Part shown: positions 29,296 to 39,704 of the stretch, one piece after another
Layout: the number at the start of each line of letters is the position of its first letter
How positions within the stretch are numbered: the first letter of the stretch is position 1
From: Silene conica
Taxonomy: Eukaryota > Streptophyta > Magnoliopsida > Caryophyllales > Caryophyllaceae
DNA: 64,000 nt
Reading direction: 5' to 3'
NCBI GenBank assembly: GCA_029255685.2
Contig: CM055312.2
Coordinates: 8,270,649 to 8,334,648, forward strand
The notes under the pieces: model-generated
The model's input: the letters and a program-made list of their open reading frames with translations, nothing else
Databases searched by the model: none
Told to the model about the DNA's origin: nothing
Made by a program: the position numbers and the translations under genes

Positions 29296-30451
29296 GACCA
29301 TCCCAAGCAGTGGTCGCGATAATTAGGTCGCGACCTGGTTTTACTATTAATCACACCTTAATTATTTTGACCAATTTTCACCCTCCCAAGCAGAAGGTCA
29401 CGACCTAGGTCATCAACCCAATTATTTTCCACTTTACAACATTCACAATCATTTCTCACATTTTCTACCTCACTCCTCTCTCTTTTACATTATTTTTTTC
29501 TATCAAGGTAAATATCTTAATAAAATAAAAACTATCCAAATATTTTACGGCTATATTAATCTTATGACCTAATTTACGAGAAAAAATGTTAAATAACGTG
29601 GTTATAATTTTGAAAAGTGATTAGACGATTTCATTAACAATTAAAGATGAAATATTTAGGCGATCAAACGACTATAATTAATTATTTAGCGATATAACGG
29701 TGTTATTAACGAACGTATTTGAAATATTAGTTAACGATTTGACAAATCCTATATACCTTGAAAAAAATTATCCATATGAGAATTGGCCCAAGATCAGTAA
29801 TTGGACCTTTTATTCATTCTAAAAACCTAATATTTACACCCCACCATCTCCTGAAAACCTAAAATCATCTTCACCTACCAAAATTTGATCACCGTTATTC
29901 ACTCTCTCAAATTACCACCATCCTCATCAACATCAAAATTGATTAAAGTTTGAGTTAAATCTGATGATCATCATCAAATCATCGATCTCATTCCAGTTTT
30001 ATCATCAAATCATTGTTTATTTGTCCATCAAAAAAATATCTTACCCAAAAATAATTTCAGATATGGCTTTTACCTTATTTGTTCATCACCATCTCATTTG
30101 TTCAACAATATTCGGTGAAAGAATGAAGAATTGAAAGAAGAATTAAAGAACTATTGAAGCAGTTGGGAAAGTGAAGAAGAATTGAAGAACAACGACACAG
30201 TAGTACATTACTACTGACCTGGACTATTCTTTATTTGTATTGTTTGTTTTTTTTTTCTCAACCAATCACAAGTGTACACCTAGTGGTCATAAATATGGTC
30301 ACAAATGTTCAACAATGGTCACAAATTGACCTTGGTTGATCATATGGTCACAAATTAGCAAATCTGGTCACCAATTAGTTCCCTTAATTGACTCACTAAC
30401 CATGACCAAACAAGGTCATGACCTCCCTCATGACCTTGCTTGGGGATGGTC
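29296..30451. mobile_element. PIF/Harbinger-type MITE family member (1156 bp)
   Basis: The left end GACCATCCCAAGC follows TTA (29293-29295). The right end GCTTGGGGATGGTC precedes TTA (30452-30454). This gives a 3-bp TTA duplication with inverted repeats, as in PIF/Harbinger elements. Subterminal GGTCACGACC / GGTCATGACC motifs recur near both ends. No coding frame. It belongs to the same family as 56037-56972. Confidence 0.8.
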
Positions 30452-30649
30452 TTATAAACACGTAATAATAAATCTTTCATAGATATATGAGAGAATTGTT
30501 AAGAATTGGACACATACCATTAATTGTTGGCGACACTTGACATTACACCAACTAGTTTTTATTATTAATTTTTTTTTTTTGTTTTTTTGTTTTTTTGTTT
30601 TTATTATTATTATTAATTTCTTTTAATTTGTTAGAAAATAAGATTATTT

Positions 30650-30830
30650 GAGTTCGCAAGGGTGGAATCTAGTGGTTAAAACTTGGATAAAATTATCAGC
30701 ACACCCGGGTTCAAGCCAAGCAAAAATCTTGTTGAGCAATCTTAGCCTGAGTCCATACATAAATAGACTTTAAACCTGTCACTTTCAGGTGGCGAGTTGT
30801 GAGCTATGCTTTATTTAATTTAATTATTCT
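30650..30830 (+). mobile_element. SINE-like tRNA-derived unit
   Basis: GGTGGAATCTAGTGGTTAAA resembles an internal A box (TRGYNNARNNG), and GGGTTCAAGCC 45 bases on resembles a B box. Together they look like a tRNA-derived pol III promoter head of a plant SINE. The tail extends through CACTTTCAGGTGGCG to about 30825. Target duplications are not clear. Confidence 0.5.
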
Positions 30831-31468
30831 TCAAGCATTTATTTTTCACTAGACTTCTTTCTATACATCATTCATAATTCATGAACCATAAAACTCAGAA
30901 GTACTGTACTCTACTTGTGTATCATAAATGAACCACATCTCAACCCTTCATGCCACATTATTAATTCCTTCCTATGACCGGTCAATATCTCACAAAATAA
31001 AGTAAGTGTAAACTATTTAATGGGACGGAGAGAACTAGCAACACTTTAGCATTATGATCTTGTGACACTACTCTTTATTACTCATACTCGGTAGAGTTAT
31101 GAAAAGTTTAATAAAGACGTGTCATATCCCAGTATAAAATGGATATTTTAGAAAGTTTTAGCTTATAATTTTCAAACACTCTTTGAGTTTATTTTATGAG
31201 TACAATATAGAAATGAAATTACGATTTACGAGCATCATAAGGTTATTGTACGTCATTTCCCCATAAAAAAGAAAAATTAAAGCAGGATTCTAAAACATAG
31301 TCTAGCACTAATCGATTGTATTAGCTGTCTGTGTGCAATTACATAATTTAAGAAAGATTAATTTGACATAAAGATAGCAAATAAAATAATTAAAGCAAAC
31401 ATTCTAATGATTGGGATTAAATAATAAGACCATGCACCATATTAATATATTGTGATTATGCATATTAT

Positions 31469-31600
31469 TACTCTCTCCGAGTCGGAGTGTTGCTTCCCTT
31501 TGCTTTTTACACACAAAAATAAGAAAATGATTTTAGACTACACTAAACTCGCTCGCATCAAAAGAAAAACAGGAACCAACATTCTGACTCGGAGGGAGTA
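31469..31600. mobile_element. Short Stowaway-like MITE (132 bp)
   Basis: The ends TACTCTCTCCGAGTCGGAG and CTGACTCGGAGGGAGTA form an inverted repeat with TA at each border. It has no coding capacity; the short open frame across it is spurious. Confidence 0.75.
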
Positions 31601-31655
31601 TAATTTAGATGAACGTGTTAGAAAAATCATTAAGTCTTGCTTAAGACGGGATATT

Positions 31656-31880
31656 GTCTCAAATCTTAAAACAAATTATATATTATCACATGGTCTTAAT
31701 AAAAAAAATTAGTCTTTCTTCAATATATTTTCATATAAGTTGGTATATATTTGTCCTGTCTTGTTGTATGTCTCAAATCTTAAAACAAATTAAATATTAT
31801 CACATGGTCTTAATAAAAAATAATGAGTATTTCTTCAATAACTTTTCATGTAAGTTGGTATATATTTGTCCTGTCTTAGG
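31656..31880. repeat. Tandem duplication, about 112-bp unit, 2 copies
   Basis: TCTCAAATCTTAAAACAAAT, then ATCACATGGTCTTAATAAAA, then TTGGTATATATTTGTCCTGT occurs twice in succession. The copies differ by a few bases. Confidence 0.8.
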
Positions 31881-31881
31881 C

Positions 31882-32100
31882 CCTGTTTTTTTTTTGGCTG
31901 AAACGAGCTGAATTGAATTAATTGGAGCAGAGCTTAATTGAACTAAATTAAATGAGACGGGGGTGAAGTGAAATTAGTTGAAATCAAAGTTAATTTTGTA
32001 AAGAGATTAAGTGAACATATTTGATTGAACGTAAATAAAACTTAACGAAATAAAACCACGCAAAATTGAAAAGAATTAAAATTAAGCCAGAAAAAACAGG
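31882..32100. mobile_element. MITE with CCTGTTTTTT ends (219 bp)
   Basis: CCTGTTTTTTTTTTGGCT and AGCCAGAAAAAACAGG form an inverted repeat bounding AT-rich non-coding sequence. The target duplication cannot be read with confidence, so superfamily (hAT or PIF) is undecided. Confidence 0.55.
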
Positions 32101-32248
32101 ATCTCGTTATAATGTTTTTCGTCTTACGTAACAATTTGTGTTTAAAATCCCAATTTGTGTTGAAAATCCCACCCTAGTGAACAAAAAGGGAATTTTGTTT
32201 TATTTACATTCCTAATATTTGCTTTATTAACTTCACCCAAACGGTATT

Positions 32249-32605
32249 ATGGTAAGATTATTGGTAGTCTTGAAACAAGATTTTAGCAAGTTTTAAGATA
32301 ATACTCACCCAAAACTACCAATAATCTACCAAAATCTTAACAATGTCTTAAGTTGAGTCTTGGATATTCAAGACCCCCACTTTTTATTGAAATTATCCAA
32401 TGAGTGGTTGTCATATGTCATTTTTTTTTAAATAAAAAAGTAATGTAAAAAAAGTAAAATCTAAGGTGGGTTTTACGGATAATGTATAAAGTCTGAAGTG
32501 GGTCTGAGATGAGTCTGAACAATAAAGAAATAATAAAAATTAGGGGAAAGTTGATGTGACAAAGTCTTAAGACTTTGGCCGGTCTGACCAATAATGTTAC
32601 CCTTA
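32249..32605. mobile_element. Possible MITE
   Basis: GGTAAGATTATTGGTAGTCT and CTGACCAATAATGTTACC are related in inverted orientation and bound about 350 bases. Ends are imperfect and no target duplication is clear. Confidence 0.35.
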
Positions 32606-33070
32606 AGGATTCGGATAGGCCGTAACTCATAATCATCGTCAATTATTCAGGAACATTGATTTTTAACCGGTACAAATTGATGTATAAAGCGATTTTACTT
32701 TATAAATTTTATCTATTTGAATACATAAACATTTAATACACCTTGTGAACTAATGTTATGTATTCATTTTTTTTCAATCGTTTAAAATAGGACTCACAGT
32801 TGAAAAAACTAATTAATAAATAACCTTCTATGTTTATTTTCTTAATACAAATAATTACCTGAGTTGTTTGTAAACGATGATTTTTACATAAATGAATACA
32901 TTTATAATTTCAACTTATATATTAAAATATAATGACGATTTGTACGTCATTATTAAATAACAATTTACGGCTAATAATCTCTATATATTACAATATATTA
33001 TCAATATGAAAGAAATTGAGTAAAAATATATTACGGAGTAGTTATTTATGAAAATTTTCCAAAAATATAC

Positions 33071-33100
33071 CCGTACATTTTTACACGGGTCGAAAACTAA
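33071..33100 (+). mobile_element. Helitron 3' terminus (plus strand)
   Basis: The hairpin CCCGTACATTTTTACACGGG is followed by CTAA at 33097-33100 and then T, the CTRR|T form of a Helitron 3' end. A possible 5' TC start at about 32979 would leave only some 120 bp, so the real 5' end is unknown. Confidence 0.6.
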
Positions 33101-33302
33101 TTTTGTTTAAAATAAGTTTAGTGGATAACTAACTTTTCACTTCCTTACAAAAATAATATCCATTTTTACAATATATAAAACAGTTTTATACTCTTGTGAT
33201 TATTAATCGCAACGGTGTCAATAGTTTATTTAAGATGTTTTTCCTCTTCTTTATTGCTTTTGCTTTTATTTAATGTGTTTTGAATAATTACATTATACAA
33301 AA

Positions 33303-33345
33303 CTAGTGTAACACTCGTGAAAAATTACAGGGTTTTATACACTTA
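33303..33345 (-). mobile_element. Degenerate Helitron 3' terminus (minus strand)
   Basis: On the minus strand a decayed hairpin (ACCCTGTAATTTTTCACGAG) is followed by GTTACACTAG ending at 33303 and then T. The motif order matches the better-preserved end at 61655. The LTR retrotransposon starts only about 70 bases beyond it, so it may lie within this Helitron's body. The 5' end is not fixed. Confidence 0.45.
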
Positions 33346-33411
33346 TTTATAAAGATGACTACAAATTTTACTTATTATATAATCAGTTCTATTTATTCGA
33401 ACATGTGTACT

Positions 33412-36108
33412 TGTAATACCCCGTATTCTATTTTAAATTTTATTAATTATTTTGATACAATGATGGCTATTCGAACGTTTTTATTTGATGATTAAATTAC
33501 CGAATAAGGATTGTTATATTTTATACGTTGTTAGTAATGCCGAGTATGCGAATTAGTAGGATATCGTGTTTAAGTTAAATACGGAGGTGAGGGAATTGGG
33601 CCTCGTAGGGCGTGCCTTAGTGCAGCCCAATACAACGTAATAAACAAAACTCACTAACATCTCACAAAACTCCCTCCAACGTACAACTTACACACCATCT
33701 AAACCCTAACCCTAATAAACAAGAACGCCTCTCACTCACGTACACTGTTGGTGGCCGCTCCAGAGGGTAAGAAAGGGAGATGCACACGGTGGGTTTGGGT
33801 GGTTAGGGGTGGTCGAATTGCTTCAGAAAAGAGGTATGCTCACGATTGTTCTATATTTCGCTGTTTCTCCTCTCTTTTATTCGTGTAAATAGTAACTAGA
33901 TATACACGTTATATCGATTGTCTTCTCATACCACAAATCTATGATGTTAATATTTGAGTTTGTGACCATATTTAGGACGTTGTGGACCACCTAGGACCAC
34001 CGTGTACGGTGGTTTTGCCACCTATGTCAGTCACGTTTTTATTGTTTCCAGAACAGGCTGTTGAACGTGTTGTTTGGTGTAGGGATTCGAGGTGGTGGTT
34101 GTTCTCAGTTGTTACGAGTATTGTAATATTTAGTAAGGTGGTAGTCAGGGTGGGTGTATGGTGGTTGTCTCGGTGGGCCTTGGTGGTGGGTGTCGGTGTT
34201 AAGGTGGAGTTCGTTGGGTCTTGTAACAGGGTAACAGAAGTTGCGGGAACAGGGGTTGGTGGTCAGGGTTTTGGGGCTGCTGGTTCTAGGGGAAGAAGGG
34301 CGTCGAAGGTTGGGGTGTGGCTCCAGGGGGCAGTGGGTGCTGTGAGGTGTCAGAGGGGGAGGTTGGTCGTGGTGAGGGTAGCGTTGGCAGGTGGCTAGAG
34401 GGGTGGTAGCATCAGGGTGTGTCACGGAAAGTGCAGGAGTTTGGGACTGCCGTGGTGATCAGTGGTTGTTGAGACTGGTTTTGAGGGCAGGTTGGGACAG
34501 AAATGATGTCGTGGTCAGGGGCGGAAGTTACACCGCAGGTCAGGGGTCTCAACCACCTTGGCATGGTGGTGGTGCAGGCTGTAGAAGGGCGTAGAGAGGG
34601 GGCTGTTTAGATGCTGGTCGTGAGGGGCTGGTGGCGTTTCTTTGGGCTGTTTGTTGTGTTACGTGTAATGCATTGTTGGTTTTGTCTTGTTGTTTTAGTG
34701 TATTAATTTGTTGTCTTATTTTTATTCTATATTGTTATTATTATTATCATTATCATTACTAGCATTAGATTTGTTATTATCGGTTGTGTTGTTAATTTTG
34801 TTATGGATTAAACTTACAATATATTATTTATGTTAATATTGTTATTAATCACATTATTGGTTATTAATATTGTTAAGAAATATTGTGATGACAATTAATT
34901 ATTTATATTATTGTTATTTTTTTATTGTTTTGGTAACTCTTAATAACATTTTTGTCATTGTTATGATTGGTATTATTAGTAGTAATAACAATTGCATTGG
35001 ATGTTCGTTCATGTTAGTCAAAGTTGGTGAGTCAGGAAATTTATGAGTTATGAAGTTTCTATTTTGGGAAGGTTCTATTTATGGAAAGCTTCCATTTATG
35101 GAAGGTTTCTAATAATTAGTAAGTTGTGGTTATATATTGTTATTGTGTAATTCACATTAATATTGGAAGTGTATAAGTATGTTATTTATTGATGAGTGGA
35201 TTGTATGCTAAAACTAGTAGGTTTATAGTTGACATGTGAATGAACATGACCAAGTAATTCAGTTAGTTATGTTGGTTGTATGAACAACTTTTGATATTAA
35301 GTAATAATAAATATAGGAACGGAATTCGAAGTGGAACATTTTTTTAGCAGCTGTTCGGTTATCAATCCGCAATTGAGGTAGGGGAATATATTATGATTCA
35401 CGTTATGACAGGAAATGTGTAAGTGATGCTTATTACGAGTTTGATATAATTGATTATTACTGTACTGTGGATTGAATTGTTATTATTGATCACTGTGGAG
35501 ATAAAGAGTCTGTGTTTGGTGCGGAGATAAAGGGTCTGTGTTTGGTGCGGAGATAAAGGGTCTGTGTTCGGTGCGGAGATAAAGGGTCTGTGTTTGGTGC
35601 GGAGATAAAGGGTCTGTGTTATGGTGTGGAGTATATTGGGTCTTGTGATCGGTGCGGAGTTTATTTGGTGTTGGATCGGTGCGGAGAAGGGATGATTGAT
35701 CCCAACGTATTTATGATAGTGTAGTTATTTATGTGTTGTCTGCTTTACCTACTCAACCTCGCGGTTGACCCTGTGTATTCGTGTGACACCTACGATGATC
35801 CGGAATGGGGAGTAGATTTTTCAGGTCAGTGACAGATGGATTAGGAGCTTGGGCATGGAGAGAGACATGGCTTGGACTCACTTAGAATTAGATCACCTTT
35901 AGATATCTTCAGTTGTACTTTTATTTTTATCAAAGTTTGGACCTCGTAGTTGCTGTAATTTCAAGTTTAAAATTAATCGGTTTTTATATATAAAGTACTT
36001 TGGTCTGTTTACCTTGTTATTCACTACCTCGGATATCCCGAGATGGTAACAGTCCTATTTATTTGAGAATGTCTTGCTAAAGGCTCTTAAATAAATGGGG
36101 GTGTTACA
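33412..36108 (+). repeat. 5' LTR
   Basis: 2697 bp with TG...CA ends. It contains a G-rich segment (34100-34620) that gives spurious open frames on both strands, and a 26-bp tandem array at 35500-35630. It is almost identical to the 3' LTR. Confidence 0.95.
35500..35630 (+). repeat. 26-bp tandem array in 5' LTR
   Basis: About five copies of TCTGTGTTTGGTGCGGAGAT + AAAGGG. An identical array occurs in the 3' LTR at about 41793-41923. Its place near the 3' part of the LTR would allow a role in RNA structure or regulation, but none is shown. Confidence 0.9.
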
Positions 36109-36111
36109 AAG

Positions 36112-36123
36112 TGGTATCAGAGC
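36112..36123 (+). other. Primer-binding site (tRNA-Met)
   Basis: TGGTATCAGAGC lies 3 bases after the 5' LTR. It is complementary to the 3' end of plant initiator tRNA-Met, the primer for minus-strand synthesis in many plant LTR elements. Confidence 0.95.
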
Positions 36124-39100
36124 GAACGATCCTCAGGCCTAAATCAAATGAATAATAATGAATATAGGAAGAGTCTAATAAAATGAACCCCGAGATGAAA
36201 CTGATAGGAGCCCCAAAGAGGAACGGGATGAGTTAGGGGCCCCCTCACACCAGTCCTGGGCCCTTTTTGTTCTGTCTCGGGAACCCAAGGAGAGAAATTG
36301 AAGAGTGGGGTAGACTATATAGTGGCCTAGTTATCTTGTGCTAACAATTTTTGCAGGGGCGGAATGAGGTAAGTAATGATGTGTACATGGTTAATGATGC
36401 ATTGTATTCTATGAGCTTGATATTGGAAAGTGATTGAGAAATGTATTACTTTAAGTATTGAGGACATGAAAAATTGAAATACGAGTTTGAAATATAAGCT
36501 TGGCTAGTAGGATGATATGCATAAGAAGAATGCGGCTGATATTGAAACGCTGATTGATATAAATGTTTGAATCGAAATTTTCAGGATTTAGTATCTATTT
36601 ATTGTATACTGAATTAGAGTGATATGATCATGTGTTTTGGTGTCTCGAATTGTCTACAGGATATCTGGTTATTAAATGACTAACGTAACTTTTGCAATAT
36701 ATTGCTTGGTATTTGGGTATGACCTATCAGATTTAAATGTTATAGTGATCCATGTCTAGTGATATGCGGAATGTGCTGCCCCAAGCCATGAGTGTCATAT
36801 AGTTGTGTGTTACCTTAGTATATACATGTATAAATATCCAGACATTTAGATGATCTACTTTTCTGTTACGCAACCTTTACCGTGTTTTAGGTGATTATTA
36901 CAGGATGAAATAATGAATAAATGTTAATATGGTACAAGTGATGTCTATGCTTCAAATATATGCCAACGTGTTTCGAAAGAAGAATGGTTGAATTTCGATG
37001 TAGTAATGTGAGATCGAAACTATATGCGTTCACGCTTCATATGATGAGCCATGTAAAATTTTAATGAGTCGTTATTTAATTGTGATTCTTGCAAGTTGCC
37101 TAATTTTCTGTTGAATTGCTGTAAAATTCTTGCTAGATGGATTGAGTTATAAAATTGTATTAAATGATTTCCTTGATATATGCATTCGATTCTTTTCCTA
37201 TGTATATCTAGTCCTTTATATTTTCTCAAAACTATAATCGCTCACACGTTAGATAAACTGTTATCTAATTATGGTTGGTAAGTTGCTGCATAATATTTAA
37301 TTGGTGAACTTATGAGATATGTAAGTACATATAAAAGTTTAATCGAATGTGAATTATGTGATGCGACCACGTGATATCCTGACATGGCATTAGTAACATG
37401 AATAGTAGGCATATGGTATGAGTATGAACCTCATTATGTGATAGCGTAACCTTGTTTATTTCGTCAAGTTAATATAGAATCGTTCCAACTATATGTTTAA
37501 TATTATGACCTCAAAATGGATGTGTACTGCTCATATGTGATGTTAAGAGCATGTTTATCTGTGCCAAGTGGCAGGATGAAATTTAATTGGTAAGCATATT
37601 AGCATAATATAGCAATCTAATGGTTATACATAATTGTGATTATTTGAACAATGTGAATCTAGTGGATGTTCTTTCGTATATTGATGGTTTACCTCTGTCT
37701 AGTCCTCTGAGATTATAGTCCTTATAACTTTTTCGAGTATATTGTTATACCATACAGTGAATCGCATAAGGGTATACTTAGAATCTGATCACGATGTGTT
37801 GAATTATCAATTGTTAACATGATTTATGGAAGTACCAGTCTGGTGAATTCGTTTACTTTTATCGTTAATCCAGTTTTCATAAGTTATGAACTACAAGAAT
37901 AATCTTTTAGTATAGAAGAGTCAGAATGTCTCTATGTAATCTTGTTTCGATCTATAGCTTGTAATATTGTCTTGTGGCTCGTAATTACAAATTGTCACAA
38001 ATTACCATTTTAATGTTCCAAAAGTTTCAAAATGATTTCAAGTGATGATCATCCATGATAATACTTATGTTTTGATAACTATGGTTATTGCAACATGACA
38101 AATTCTGTAGTTACGCATTGATGAAACCCTGCTTGAATGTTTAATTGTTGCGCATTGTATACAATCCTTATCTTGCGAGTCGTATATAGAAATAGTTTCA
38201 TGATAAATGAAGTAATGTGAGTAGACGAGAAATGTACTTAAGTGATTGTGTTAACTCATTGATATTGGGAATGTTAAACGGTCATGTGAGTTTATAAATG
38301 GTGTACATTTTGTGAACTATGACAATGATTCCATGTTTAATTACGTTAAGTATTCTGCTTCTATAATATGAATATGAGCATGAGACACTTTGAATTGTAA
38401 AGTATGAACTATGAGCTTTTGCTTGTTTACATTGTTGTAGATATATTAAATTTGTGTTAAAATTTCAGAGGTATGTAAATGTTAGCTACCCTGAATCTGT
38501 TTTACTGCGTAACACGGTTACTACCAATCATATACTTTTGTTATTGCTCGAGGTTATATATATTTGCATGATAATTGCTATAAGTTTCTTACAAGTACTT
38601 ATTTGAGTGAAAATTTGTAATTGTTCCTTCATTTTGATAGTTAATATTTTCTACTAATAAGATAATCCTTTTGTTGAGAAACGGGTTGAGTTGTAAGATG
38701 GATAACTTTTTGTAATTGCTTAGTTGTTTATGCATGATGGTGTTGTATTAGGTTGGTTTGGTATAGCGTCCAGATCCTTATGTTATGAACTGTGGAACGG
38801 TATATATACATACAATTATGTCAAAGAACTTGGAAGGTATGTACTGATGAGACTGAGTGCCGTGAGTCTGGGACAAAGGCCATGATTGAATTGTATTGAG
38901 TTTGAGATTGCAGTTCAATATTTTATCGAGTTGTCGTATTCTTTGACCTTGACTCGTGGGTGAGTAGCTTAGAGTTTAACTCTCTAAGTGTTGAACAGTT
39001 CCTTTAAGGGAATATTTGACAATATCGGTACTGGAGTGAGATGAGGATTGGTCACTGGTATTGAAATATGAGTTATTCGGCCGCTGTGCCATATTGTGTT

Positions 39101-39690
39101 AAGGTCCAGTGTGACCTTTGGGTATTGAGTTATATGCGGAATTTGAGATCGGTATTGAGATGGAAGTTTCAATTGCGGTTTTACTTCGCCAGTTCACTCA
39201 CCCCTTGTCTTTGGTCTTAGGTTCGATGATGAAAATATGATACTTGGTTACTTGGAGTAAGATTTTTTCTTTTTTTTTTTAGACAGAGTAGTGAGTAAGG
39301 CGGAGTAATAAGTTGGGGATGTTATAATGAGGTTACGGAGACGTAACCGTGTTTTAAGGAGGATAGGATTGTAAAATCTTAATGATTTTATGATATGGCG
39401 AGTTGTTAATGACATGGCTAATTTGTATGTGGTGATTGTTTACATATACTCGATAATCTTGATTACTTCTGTTCTGTCTTTATTGCGTTCCGTAAAGTAT
39501 CCGTAAACCTAGTTTTGCGCCATACTTTGAGGACAAAGTTTTTTTTTTTAACAAGGGTAGGATGCAACACTCGCGTTTTGAAACTATATAAGTACTACTG
39601 GGTTTGTTTCATGTGGTTATGTGTTTCGTTACCATTAGGGGATGGTGAACTTCGGGACGAAGATGGTGAACTTCGGGACGAAGTTCATTT
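36124..39690. other. Coding-free interior of the LTR element
   Basis: About 3.6 kb holds only short open frames scattered on both strands and no recognisable retroviral protein motif. The first 250 bases after the primer site are the least AT-rich (for example CCTGGGCCCTTTTT near 36246) and may include a packaging signal. Near the end, GATGGTGAACTTCGGGACGA is repeated twice (39642-39688). Confidence 0.85.
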
Positions 39691-39691
39691 T

Positions 39692-39704
39692 AAGGGGGGA
39701 AGAC
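39692..39704 (+). other. Polypurine tract
   Basis: AAGGGGGGAAGA directly precedes the TG of the 3' LTR, with only a C between. This is the plus-strand primer site of the retrotransposon. Confidence 0.9.

Noticed and set aside
33702-33722. Telomere-like CTAAACCCTAACCCTAATA
   Set aside because: Only about two and a half units, located inside an LTR and present in both LTRs, so it is not an interstitial telomere.
33982-34594. Open frames of 138, 106 and 67 codons in the 5' LTR (repeated at 40275-40887)
   Set aside because: They arise from a G-rich stretch read in several frames on both strands, are copied exactly in both LTRs, and have no domain. They are LTR sequence and not genes.
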